64,000 bases of DNA from Botrimarina mediterranea (GTDB lineage: Bacteria; Planctomycetota; Planctomycetia; Pirellulales; Lacipirellulaceae), in assembly GCF_007753265.1 (NCBI RefSeq), contig NZ_CP036349.1, positions 434,001 to 498,000 of the forward strand, given 5' to 3'. This document shows, one piece after another, positions 1 through 6,872 of the stretch. The first letter of the stretch is position 1; each line of letters starts with the position of its first letter. The position numbers and the translations under genes were made by a program. Below the pieces are notes generated by a model. It was not told where the DNA came from, made no database searches, and saw nothing but the letters and a program-made list of their open reading frames with translations.

Positions 1-308
1 TTGTGACGGCGCACAACATCGAGCGACGCCTGCATGATGTGCTCGACCTCCTCGGGAACCCCCGCGGGCGTGCCGACGAACTCCGCCGCCGGGACCCGGC
101 GTTCCCACACGGCCCGGTGGGCGGGGCTGTTGACGGTCTGGTAACGGGGCGCGAACAGCGACTCGACCTGGTCGTCCGCCTTGTCGATCGCCCCGGTGCG
201 CCGGGCCTCGTCGTCGCTCTTGCCGCCGAGTTTGAGGGCGGTCTCGGCGAAGGAGGCTTCGTCGGCGTGGGGGTCGTTGACGGGGGGCGTCTGGGTAGGG
301 CTTGCCAT
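1..308 (-). CDS. N-terminal fragment of an unidentified protein, runs off the window
   Basis: The minus strand is open from an ATG at 308 to the window edge, about 102 codons. It begins MASPTQTPPVNDPHADEAS and continues with an acidic, helix-prone segment and a Tyr-Gln-Thr-Val-Asn-Ser-Pro-Ala-His-Arg stretch near residue 60. The composition looks genuinely coding, unlike the plus-strand frame over the same bases. I do not recognise it securely. It loosely recalls the N-terminal extension of planctomycete acyl-CoA dehydrogenases, but the diagnostic domain would lie outside the window. It is divergent from the aminopeptidase gene at 504. Confidence 0.55.
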   Translation of the reverse strand, partial: MASPTQTPPVNDPHADEASFAETALKLGGKSDDEARRTGAIDKADDQVESLFAPRYQTVNSPAHRAVWERRVPAAEFVGTPAGVPEEVEHIMQASLDVVRRH

Positions 309-467
309 GTCGCCTCCTCGCTGCCGGTGGTGAGAGAATCTGGGGCCACTTAATTGTACGCCACTGTAGGGGGGGCTGTTCGGTGGGGCGACCCTTCTCA
401 GCGGCACGAAGTCGCCCGATAAAGGGGGCTGCGCTGTACCGCGTCGGCACGACGTGACCCGCGTGCT

Positions 468-503
468 CCCTAGTCCCTGTCCCCCGGTCCCTCGCCCCTC
501 CCC
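468..503 (+). promoter_or_regulatory. C-tract abutting the aminopeptidase start (template-strand G-quadruplex motif)
   Basis: The 36 bases before the ATG at 504 are runs of three to five C separated by one to four bases. The template strand therefore reads as consecutive G-runs, which meets the G-quadruplex pattern. No Shine-Dalgarno sequence is visible. The same arrangement occurs before 5938, 41841 and 60514. Confidence 0.5.
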
Positions 504-1613
504 ATGCACGACCCCCGCATCGACAAGCTCGCCGAAGTCCTGCTCGACCACAGCTGCGAGCTGCAGGCGGGTGAGACCATCCTCATCGAAGCGATCGACC
601 TTCCGGAGCCGCAGCTCGTCGTGGCCCTCGTGAACGGGGCCGCGAAGCGCGGGGCGATCCCGCTCGTGGAGATGAAGAACCAGCAGGTGCAGCGGGCGCT
701 GTACGCCAACGCCACCGAGCTGTCGATGAAGCTCGCCGGTGGGCTGGAGCGCCACCGCATGGAAAAGGTGCAGGCTTATATTGGCGTCCGTGGCGCCGCC
801 AACGGCAGCGAGCTGCGTGGCATCGCCCCCGAGCGGATGGACCTCTACCAAGAGCACTGGCTACGCCACGTCAACGACTACCGCGTGCCGAAAACCAAGT
901 GGGTCGTGCTGCGGTACCCGACCGACTCGTTCGCCCAAGCCGCCGACACGCCGACCGAAGAGTTCGCCAACTTCTTCTTCGAGGTGTGCACGGCAGACTA
1001 CGCCGCGATGCGTGAGGCGCAGAAGCCGCTTGTTGAACGGATGCAGAAGGCGGACCATGTCCGCATCACGGCGCCGGGGACCGAGCTGGAGTTCTCGATC
1101 AAAGACATCCCCGTCATCCCGTGCAGCGGCGAGCGCAACATCCCCGACGGCGAGGTCTTCACCGCCCCGGTCCGCGACAGCATCAACGGCACGATCCGCT
1201 TCAACACGGGGAGCCGTTACCAGGGGACCGTGTTCAGCGACATCGCGTTCCTGTTCAAGGACGGCAAGATCGTCGACGCAACCGCGAACAACGCCGACCG
1301 CATCAACCAGCTGCTCGACTCGGACGAGGGCGCCCGTTATTGCGGCGAGTGGTCGCTCGGGACCAACAACCACGTGCGGCACCCGATGCTCGACACGCTG
1401 TTCGACGAGAAGATCGGCGGCTCGTTCCACCTCACGCCGGGCAACGCGTACGAAGACGCCGACAACGGCAACCGCAGCCGCATCCACTGGGACCTCGTCC
1501 TGATCCAACGCGCCGATTACGGCGGCGGCGAGATTTATTTCGACGGCGAGCTGCTGCGGAAGGACGGCTTCTTTGTGCCCGACGATCTGCAGGGATTGAA
1601 CAAGGGGCTGTAA
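504..1613 (+). CDS. Aminopeptidase, peptidase family M29 (thermophilic metalloprotease type)
   Basis: A 369-residue cytoplasmic metallo-aminopeptidase of the AmpS/AmpT type, expected to remove N-terminal residues from peptides with a two-metal centre. The M29 metal-ligand pattern is readable in order: Glu217 in NIPDGEVF, Glu282 in CGEWSLG, His309 in GGSFHLTPG, Tyr316, then His328 and Asp330 in IHWDLV. Length is near the usual 370-410 residues and all ligands are present, so it should be active. The start is the ATG directly after a C-rich tract with no evident ribosome site. It appears to be a single-gene unit, followed by two palindromic repeats. Confidence 0.9.
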   Translation: MHDPRIDKLAEVLLDHSCELQAGETILIEAIDLPEPQLVVALVNGAAKRGAIPLVEMKNQQVQRALYANATELSMKLAGGLERHRMEKVQAYIGVRGAANGSELRGIAPERMDLYQEHWLRHVNDYRVPKTKWVVLRYPTDSFAQAADTPTEEFANFFFEVCTADYAAMREAQKPLVERMQKADHVRITAPGTELEFSIKDIPVIPCSGERNIPDGEVFTAPVRDSINGTIRFNTGSRYQGTVFSDIAFLFKDGKIVDATANNADRINQLLDSDEGARYCGEWSLGTNNHVRHPMLDTLFDEKIGGSFHLTPGNAYEDADNGNRSRIHWDLVLIQRADYGGGEIYFDGELLRKDGFFVPDDLQGLNKGL

Positions 1614-1628
1614 TCCCCCAAATGAAAA

Positions 1629-1704
1629 GGCGAGCCGGTAGCGTTAGCGACCGGAGTGAGGCGGGCACCAGCTTCAACTCCGGGCGCTGACGCTTCCGGC
1701 TCGC
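1629..1704. repeat. Family B palindrome, copy 1
   Basis: An imperfect inverted repeat starting GGCGAGCCGG and ending CCGGCTCGC, with a GCGTTAGCG-type inner stem. Related copies lie at 4506, 19123, 36887 and 61979. It follows the stop codon of the aminopeptidase by 16 bases, where it could act as a transcript-end hairpin. Confidence 0.75.
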
Positions 1705-1715
1705 AAAAAAAAGCT

Positions 1716-1800
1716 GTGGGAGGGGTCTCCAGACCCCGATTACGCGCACCACGCCGATTCGGTATGGACACCGTAATCGGGGTCTGGAGACCCCTCCCAC
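1716..1800. repeat. Family A palindrome, copy 1
   Basis: An 85-bp inverted repeat whose arms read GGGAGGGGTCTCCAGACCCC and its complement, with an inner CGATTACG / CGTAATCG stem. It is one of five copies in the window (1716, 2655, 16878, 20734, 30388). It lies between the convergent ends of the aminopeptidase and DUF4252 genes, next to a family B copy. Confidence 0.85.
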
Positions 1801-1869
1801 AAAAATGTGATCGAACCGGGGGCTAAGGCCCCGCGGCTAATTGATTGTAGCGTTAACTTTTTTCCTTCA

Positions 1870-2514
1870 TCAGCGGAAATCGCCTCCTCGGCTTGGCGGG
1901 GTGTTGTCGGCCTTCTTCCCCGACTCTTCGATCAGCGCCTCCAGCACCTTCGGGTTGATCAGGTCTTCCAACTTGATTTTGCCGTTGTGCATCAACCGGG
2001 CCACGACGCCTAATTGCTTGCCGAGGGTCTCGGGGTTGAGCTCGCCGGCGACGTTGACGAAGGCCATCTCGCCGGGGCCGGCGGCGATGACCACCAAACC
2101 GGCGATCGAGTCGCCGTTGGACAACATCATCACTTTGACCCGTTCCGTGTCGTCGCCGACCGCGCGAACGACCGTGGTCCAACCGAGCTCTTGAAGCTTC
2201 TCGGCCTCGGAATCGGCGGCAGTGGCGAGCGCGCCAGCGGCCACCCCCTCGTAAACCTCGACTCGCACCAGCGACAGCTGGCCGATGATCTCACGGATCC
2301 CTGGGGTCTCGGTTGCTCCCTCCGCCGCCGAAGTGAAGAACCTCATCAGCGCCTGGTTGAGGTGAACCTCCACCTTGGGTTCGACGCCGAGTTGTTCGCT
2401 CCAGTCGATCACGGCTTCGCCGGGATGTTCGCGGGGGTCCTCAGCGCCAGCGAAGGGGGTAAGCGTCAGCGACAAGGCGATCGCTACGCTTGTCATCATT
2501 CGTGAACGGATCAT
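1870..2514 (-). CDS. DUF4252 family exported protein
   Basis: A 214-residue protein with a clear signal peptide (residues 1-24, cut near GAED). The body matches the DUF4252 pattern: a helix-rich half, then short beta strands around VKVMMLSNGDSIAGLVVI, ending in an INPKVLEALI helix. DUF4252 proteins have no established function. They commonly sit next to an ECF sigma factor and a zinc-finger anti-sigma factor, and that is the arrangement here (genes at 2753 and 3364). A role as an envelope target or sensor of that sigma system is inferred. The signal peptide makes the start secure. Confidence 0.75.
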   Translation of the reverse strand: MIRSRMMTSVAIALSLTLTPFAGAEDPREHPGEAVIDWSEQLGVEPKVEVHLNQALMRFFTSAAEGATETPGIREIIGQLSLVRVEVYEGVAAGALATAADSEAEKLQELGWTTVVRAVGDDTERVKVMMLSNGDSIAGLVVIAAGPGEMAFVNVAGELNPETLGKQLGVVARLMHNGKIKLEDLINPKVLEALIEESGKKADNTPPSRGGDFR

Positions 2515-2555
2515 ACGGAGAGCTCCTTATTAACGATTTGGACGGCGTCTGATTT

Positions 2556-2646
2556 ACCACAGAGTCACAGAGAGCACTGAGGACGCACCTAGAAAGAAGA
2601 TCGCCTCGGTGCTTTCCTCCGTGCCCTCCGTGTCTCCGTGGTTCAA
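2556..2646. repeat. Family E palindrome (ACAGAG / CTCCGTG type), copy 1
   Basis: A loose inverted repeat with left arm ACCACAGAGTCACAGAGAG and right arm ending GTGTCTCCGTGGTT. A second copy is at 52889-52980. It lies between the DUF4252 gene and the upstream anti-sigma gene. Confidence 0.7.
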
Positions 2647-2654
2647 CTAAATGC

Positions 2655-2738
2655 GGGAGGCGTCTCCAGACGCCGATTACGGTCTCTTGGCCGAAATGGC
2701 GTGGTGCGCGTCATCGGGGTCTGGAGACCCCTCCTACA
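2655..2738. repeat. Family A palindrome, copy 2
   Basis: An 84-bp inverted repeat with GGAGGCGTCTCCAGACGCC on the left and GGGGTCTGGAGACCCCTCC on the right. It sits just downstream of the anti-sigma gene stop, between it and DUF4252. The arms differ between copies but keep pairing, which suggests selection on structure or gene conversion between arms. Confidence 0.85.
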
Positions 2739-2752
2739 GAGAAGTGAAAGCA

Positions 2753-3346
2753 TCAGGTCGCATCGGTTTCATCAGCTACGGGCGCCAGCAAACTCGCCGC
2801 CGCGGCGCCCCAGCGCCCTAGCGGGCTGTCCTGCACCGCGGTGACGACGGTCCGCGTTGGTTTCGCGACACCCTGCACAAAAGCCTCGCGACTTACCTCC
2901 GCGGCTCGTTGCTGCAAGGTGGCTTGCAGGTCGGCGAGCGTTGTTTCGATCTGCTGGCGACGCAGCTCGGCCTGCCTCCGTTCGACAACGCCGCGGATCG
3001 TCCCCACGCCGGCGGCCACCAACACACACGCGGCCAAGCCGATCGCCCAACTCGGCGCTCTTCGTCGAGATGTCGATCGTGACGCGACTGGGGACTTCAA
3101 CGTCTCGCTACGAACGGCTTCCAGCACGCGCTCGGGGCAACGCAGCACGGGAAGCGCGCCGAGCGACGCCTTCACGCCGTGGAGTCCTTCCGCTACCGCT
3201 TGGCAAGCGTCGCAATGCGGCAAGTGCCGTTCGACGCGTGCCTCTTCAAATGCCGACAGCTCGCCATCGACGTACGCGTCGAGGCGCTGATCGATCCAGC
3301 CGCAGTCGCGGTCGTGGTGCACGTTCGATGATTGGAAGTGGTTCAT
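2753..3346 (-). CDS. Zinc-finger anti-sigma factor (membrane-anchored)
   Basis: A 197-residue anti-sigma factor. The N-terminal zf-HC2 motif is His41-x3-Cys45-x2-Cys48 (HLPHCDAC), preceded by the usual DAYVDGELS helix. A transmembrane helix is near residues 100-118, followed by a coiled-coil-like Gln/Arg-rich periplasmic part. Such proteins hold the partner ECF sigma factor inactive at the membrane. The gene directly follows the sigma gene at 3364. The ATG at 3346 is chosen; a TTG at 3367 would overlap the sigma stop codon and is an alternative, as coupled translation is common in such pairs. Confidence 0.85.
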   Translation of the reverse strand: MNHFQSSNVHHDRDCGWIDQRLDAYVDGELSAFEEARVERHLPHCDACQAVAEGLHGVKASLGALPVLRCPERVLEAVRSETLKSPVASRSTSRRRAPSWAIGLAACVLVAAGVGTIRGVVERRQAELRRQQIETTLADLQATLQQRAAEVSREAFVQGVAKPTRTVVTAVQDSPLGRWGAAAASLLAPVADETDAT

Positions 3347-3363
3347 TGGGTATTCGGGTATTC

Positions 3364-3906
3364 TCAATCCGCGCGGCAGAGGTCTTCCGCCGCTGCGCGG
3401 TTGGCGACGATCTCCGCCAGCAGGCGCCGGCCGCGGTGCAGCGTGACGCGGACGTTCGCCAGCGTCATCTCCATCGCCTCGGCGATCTCCAAGTAGGACA
3501 GGCTTTGCACCTCACGCAGCACGACAACGCTGCGGTAAGGTTCTTTCAGCTGCAACAAGAGCTGCTGCATCTCTTGCGTCTTCTCGGACGCCTCGAGCGA
3601 GGCGTCCGGCGTCAACTCACCACAGGGCGTCTCGTCGAGGGCCGCGTCGCACGCCTCGCCGCCGACAACCTCACGCCGCCGGCGGCGGCGCCGCAGCAGG
3701 TCGCGGCAGGCGTTGGTCGTGACCCGCACCAGCCAGCCCTCGACCTTGTCGGGGTCGATGCGGTCCTGGTGTTTCCAGCAGCGCAGCAGAACCTCTTGCG
3801 TGACGTCCTCGGCGTCTTGCCGGGATCCAAGCGTGTAGCAGGCCAGCGTAAAGACGCGGTCGGCGTGCTGGTCGATGACGCGCTCGATGGTCGGGAAGGT
3901 CGCCAT
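3364..3906 (-). CDS. ECF RNA polymerase sigma factor
   Basis: A 180-residue sigma-70 family factor of the ECF class. Region 2 spans about residues 10-75, with DAEDVTQEVLLRCW as the core-binding helix and VTTNACRDLLRRRRR at its end. Region 4 spans about 112-165, with YRSVVVLREVQ and a helix-turn-helix at SYLEIAEAMEMTLANVRVTL. The poly-Arg linker after region 2 is notable. It is first in a minus-strand unit with the anti-sigma factor and DUF4252, so it probably controls its own operon. Confidence 0.92.
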   Translation of the reverse strand: MATFPTIERVIDQHADRVFTLACYTLGSRQDAEDVTQEVLLRCWKHQDRIDPDKVEGWLVRVTTNACRDLLRRRRRRREVVGGEACDAALDETPCGELTPDASLEASEKTQEMQQLLLQLKEPYRSVVVLREVQSLSYLEIAEAMEMTLANVRVTLHRGRRLLAEIVANRAAAEDLCRAD

Positions 3907-3996
3907 GCTGCACCAAGGACGCCCGCGGGCCCCGCCGAGTTACAGGCCGGGGGAATCTAACGGCTAGATCCTAACGGACCGCCGGGTCCGCCGGGG

Positions 3997-4114
3997 AATG
4001 ACCAATGACCAATCCCCAATGACCAATGAAGGAAGGGGCCATTGTTTAGGGGCTGAGGAGAATTTTGTGCGGCAGCACGCCGTTGGTCATTGGGGCTTGG
4101 TCATTGGTCATTTG
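3997..4114. repeat. Family F palindrome (CCAATGACCAATG type), copy 1
   Basis: The left arm is built from AATGACCAATGACCAATCCC units and the right arm from GTTGGTCATTGGGGCTTGG units, which pair over about 30 bases around a 45-base loop. A second copy at 61940-62114 carries a family B palindrome inside its loop. Confidence 0.75.
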
Positions 4115-4505
4115 CTTTCACGGTGAACACAGCCATCCCGCAGGATCTCGACTTTCCAGAAAATCCCTCAAACCGGCCTTGATGGGATTCGGCGGGGCCC
4201 CTAATTTCCCCGCCACACGGCTGAGGGCGGTCGGAAACGCCAGCCCGCGGCTGTGCCCGGAACCTAAAAGCGAACACGAAAGCCACGTGGAGGGCCCGCC
4301 CTACAAAGGCGGGACCCGCGTCAGCGCCGGACAAGGCACGGAAGCCTGCCGCCGCTCGCGTCCACTCCCTTGACGCAGTGTCAGTCGAAGCGATTCTCCC
4401 CCCTTCGCCCGACCGGCCAACGCGTCCAATCGCTCCCGGAAAAGTTGCCCGTCCTTTGCCCCCCTGGGACGTGTGCTTTTCTGGGAGCTTTTTTTATGCG
4501 CTGAC

Positions 4506-4576
4506 GGCGAGCCGGCCACGTTAGTGGTTGGTGTTTTTTGCCGCTTCACACCGACCACTGCCGTGGCCGGCTCGCC
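4506..4576. repeat. Family B palindrome, copy 2
   Basis: Arms GGCGAGCCGGCCACG (4506-4520) and CGTGGCCGGCTCGCC (4562-4576) pair perfectly, with a second TTAGTGGT / ACCACTG stem inside. Confidence 0.85.
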
Positions 4577-4710
4577 TCACTCTTCTTGCTAGCACGCTTC
4601 CGCGTCGGCGTTGTTGGAACGGAGCGCTCCCTCTACACTCCGACGCCCGCTCCCCTGCGGGGCCCTCCCTCTATCCGTCCCACCCCGGCGCCGTCACGGA
4701 CGACGAAGCC

Positions 4711-5811
4711 ATGAACGCAGTCCTGCGTACCCCTGCGAGCGAAGCCAATTCGCTCCCCAAACCCCAACGCATCGCCGCGGCGCGCGAGGTGATGCGTCTC
4801 GAGGCGATTGCCCTCTGGAAACTCTCGCAGCAACTCGGCGACGAGTTCGCCACCGCGATCGAGCTGCTCGAGTCGTGCCAGGGCTCGGTGATCGTCACCG
4901 GCATGGGCAAGGCCGGCCTCATCGGCCAGAAGATCGCTGCGACGCTCGCCTCCACCGGACAGCCCAGCCATTTCCTGCATCCCGCCGAAGCGTTTCATGG
5001 CGACCTCGGACGCATCAGCCGCGGCGATGTCGTGCTGATGCTGACCCAGTCGGGCGAGACGGGCGAAGTCATCCAACTCTTGCCGAGCCTGCGCGAGTTC
5101 GGCACGCCGATCCTGGCGATCACGGCCAGCACGCAGAGCACCGTCGGCCGCGCGGCGAAGGTCGTGCTGCCGCTGGGTCAGCTCGACGAGGCCTGCTCGC
5201 TCGGCCTCGCGCCCTCGACCAGCACCACCGCGATGCTCGCCGTCGGCGACGCGCTGGCGCTGGTGCTCAGCTCGATCCGCGGCTTCCGCGCCGAAGACTT
5301 CGCCCGCTTCCACCCGGGCGGCGCGCTCGGTCGCAAGCTCGCGCTGGTGGAAGACGAGATGCGGCCGCTGGCGCAGTGCCGCGTCGCGAAGGCGACACAA
5401 ACGGTGCGTGAGATCCTGGTCGCCACCGGCAAGCCGGGCCGACGCACCGGCGCGGTGATGCTGGTCGACGACGACGGCTTGCTCGAAGGCCTGTTCACCG
5501 ACAGCGACCTCGCGCGACTGCTCGAACAGTGCGACCTGCAAGCGCTCGACCACCCGGTCAGCGAGTACATGGTCCGCAAGCCGACAACCATTCACGCCGG
5601 CGCGCGGATGAGCGAAGCGGTGACGGTGCTCGCCAACCGCAAGTTCAGCGAACTGCCGGTCGTCGATGAAGCCGGCAAGGCGGTCGGCCTCGTCGACGTG
5701 ACCGACGTGGTCGCCCGCGAAGTCGGCGACATCGAGACGCCCGTGCCGAAACGGCCGGCGAAACCCGCGGTGCGGATTTTCCCGGGCGAAGATGTCTTCG
5801 CGGCGGGGTGA
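4711..5811 (+). CDS. kdsD: Arabinose-5-phosphate isomerase (KdsD/KpsF family)
   Basis: A 366-residue enzyme converting ribulose 5-phosphate to arabinose 5-phosphate, the first step of Kdo synthesis for the outer-membrane glycolipid. An SIS domain occupies about residues 35-200, with GSVIVTGMGKAGLIGQK, TQSGETGE and the family signature FHPGGALGRKL. Two CBS domains follow, about 215-340, ending near KFSELPVVDEAGKAVGLVDV. The frame is open upstream to 4528, but homology begins after the ATG at 4711. kdsC and an LptC/LptA-like gene follow, the E. coli order. Confidence 0.92.
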   Translation: MNAVLRTPASEANSLPKPQRIAAAREVMRLEAIALWKLSQQLGDEFATAIELLESCQGSVIVTGMGKAGLIGQKIAATLASTGQPSHFLHPAEAFHGDLGRISRGDVVLMLTQSGETGEVIQLLPSLREFGTPILAITASTQSTVGRAAKVVLPLGQLDEACSLGLAPSTSTTAMLAVGDALALVLSSIRGFRAEDFARFHPGGALGRKLALVEDEMRPLAQCRVAKATQTVREILVATGKPGRRTGAVMLVDDDGLLEGLFTDSDLARLLEQCDLQALDHPVSEYMVRKPTTIHAGARMSEAVTVLANRKFSELPVVDEAGKAVGLVDVTDVVAREVGDIETPVPKRPAKPAVRIFPGEDVFAAG

Positions 5812-5851
5812 TTCGATGGTGATTGAACCTTCACATCGCCCCAAGTTTCAC

Positions 5852-5880
5852 TTAGCCCCCCGTCAATGACGGGGGGCTAA
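5852..5880. repeat. Family C palindrome, copy 1
   Basis: A compact hairpin, TTAGCCCCCCGTC / GACGGGGGGCTAA around AAT. It sits between kdsD and kdsC. Further copies are at 10032, 10302 and 42466. Confidence 0.85.
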
Positions 5881-5897
5881 ATGCGTACTCAAGCTTT

Positions 5898-5937
5898 CCC
5901 TCATCCCCTTACCCCCTCAGCCCCTAACCCCTCCTCA
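5898..5937 (+). promoter_or_regulatory. C-tract abutting the kdsC start (template-strand G-quadruplex motif)
   Basis: Four C-runs of four or five bases separated by three or four bases end at the ATG at 5938. The template strand matches G4-N3-G4-N4-G5-N3-G4. There is no Shine-Dalgarno sequence. Confidence 0.5.
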
Positions 5938-6435
5938 ATGATCCGCCTCCTCCTTACTGACGTTGATGGCGTGCTGACCGATGGCGGCATGACGTTCGAC
6001 GAGGAGGGCCGCGAGCTGAAGACCTTCAACGTCCGCGACGGGCTGGGCGTGAAGCTGTTCCAGCGGGCAGGCGGCCTGGTGGGGATCGTCACCGGTCGTT
6101 CATCGCAAGTCGTCGCCTACCGCGCAAACGATTTGGGGATTGCGATCATCCACCAAGGCGTGAAAGAAAAACTCCCGATCGTCGAGCAGATCGCCTCCGC
6201 GGAGGGCGTCTCGCTCGAAGAAATGGCGTTCATCGGCGACGACTTACCTGATCTAACGGCGATCAAGGCCGTGGGATTCGGCGTCGCCGTCGCCGACGCC
6301 GCCGACGAGCTGCTCGCCGCCGCCGACTACGTGACGCATAAGCCCGGCGGCCGTGGGGCGTTCCGAGAAGTGGTCGAGAAGCTACTGAAGGAGTCGGGGC
6401 GCTGGGAGGAAGCGACGGGGCCACTGCACGGGTGA
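5938..6435 (+). CDS. kdsC: 3-deoxy-D-manno-octulosonate 8-phosphate phosphatase (HAD family)
   Basis: A 165-residue HAD-IIIA phosphatase that dephosphorylates Kdo 8-phosphate. The family signature MIRLLLTDVDGVLTDGG provides the nucleophile Asp and acid/base Asp near the N-terminus. VTGRSS, the QGVKEK Lys and the Asp pair in FIGDDLPDL complete the active site. Length is near the usual 170-190. The frame extends upstream to 5881, but that part is the C-rich tract, so the ATG at 5938 is the true start. It follows kdsD and supports a complete Kdo branch. Confidence 0.92.
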   Translation: MIRLLLTDVDGVLTDGGMTFDEEGRELKTFNVRDGLGVKLFQRAGGLVGIVTGRSSQVVAYRANDLGIAIIHQGVKEKLPIVEQIASAEGVSLEEMAFIGDDLPDLTAIKAVGFGVAVADAADELLAAADYVTHKPGGRGAFREVVEKLLKESGRWEEATGPLHG

Positions 6436-6438
6436 AGG

Positions 6439-6464
6439 GGATTCACCGCGGAGGACCCGGAGTT
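6439..6464. repeat. Left half of a split palindrome (CACCGCGGAGGAC)
   Basis: GGATTCACCGCGGAGGACCCGGAG is an arm whose partner, with CTCCGCGTCCTCCGCG and CTCCGCGGTAAATCC, lies at 6836-6872, beyond a complete small gene. The arms elsewhere in this family are separated only by a short loop. Confidence 0.55.
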
Positions 6465-6483
6465 CGTAAACCAAGAGTAAGCG

Positions 6484-6834
6484 ATGATTCGGCTTCTACT
6501 TGTCGCGGTGATGGTTGTTCCGGGGTCGGTTGCTTACGCCCATGAAGGGATGAAGTGCAAGTGCCGCCAAGCAGACGAGTCCCTCTCGTTTCGTGAAGAA
6601 GTGCTCAGCAATCTTTACCCACTCACCCGTGAAGTCATTGAACCGATGCTCCTAACGGATGAGTGGGGGAACGGACTTCAAAACAGCTACCGAGTCATGC
6701 CTGGAAAAGGACTTCGGGTCACTTTTCCACCAATGGCGCCCCAACCCATAAAATCCGACTTTAAGATGCCGCGGCTTGAAACGCCGTCGCCTAGCGAGAA
6801 CCAGCCGCTGCCGAACCATCTCGCGGTCTCTTAA
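6484..6834 (+). CDS. Small exported protein of unknown function
   Basis: A 116-residue protein starting with a signal peptide (MIRLLLVAVMVVPGSVAYAH, cut near residue 19) and then a Cys-Lys-Cys motif (EGMKCKCRQADES). The remainder is Pro-rich and has no recognisable domain. Codon use is less GC-rich than its neighbours. It sits between kdsC and the LptC/LptA-like gene but is bracketed by the two halves of a split palindrome (6439-6464 and 6836-6872), so it may be a late insertion rather than part of the lipid pathway. It has a plausible start 5 bases after an AAGAGTAA stretch. Confidence 0.6.
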   Translation: MIRLLLVAVMVVPGSVAYAHEGMKCKCRQADESLSFREEVLSNLYPLTREVIEPMLLTDEWGNGLQNSYRVMPGKGLRVTFPPMAPQPIKSDFKMPRLETPSPSENQPLPNHLAVS

Positions 6835-6835
6835 G

Positions 6836-6872
6836 CATCTCCGCGTCCTCCGCGCACTCCGCGGTAAATCCC
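6836..6872. repeat. Right half of a split palindrome
   Basis: The sequence CTCCGCGTCCTCCGCGCAC followed by TCCGCGGTAAATCC complements the arm at 6439-6464. It ends exactly at the TTG start codon of the next gene. Confidence 0.55.

Larger units (their letters stand above)
3907..4710. other. 804-bp intergenic region with two palindromes, no gene seen
   Basis: This gap lies between the divergent ECF sigma operon and kdsD. It holds a family F palindrome (3997-4114) and a family B palindrome (4506-4576). The 390 bases between them are non-repetitive, and short frames there lack coding character. A T-run at 4491-4497 is not preceded by a convincing stem. An unrecognised structured RNA cannot be excluded by eye. 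Confidence 0.5.

Noticed and set aside
3-353. Plus-strand frame of 116 codons at the window start
   Set aside because: The complementary minus-strand frame has normal amino-acid composition, an ATG at 308 and no stop to the edge; the plus frame is its shadow.
4459-4500. Intrinsic terminator suggested by a seven-T run
   Set aside because: The preceding CTGGGA segments are direct, not inverted, repeats, so no stem forms.
4633-5844. Long minus-strand frame of 403 codons opposite kdsD
   Set aside because: It mirrors the codon structure of kdsD; its product is Arg/Ala/Asp-His-rich without any motif.
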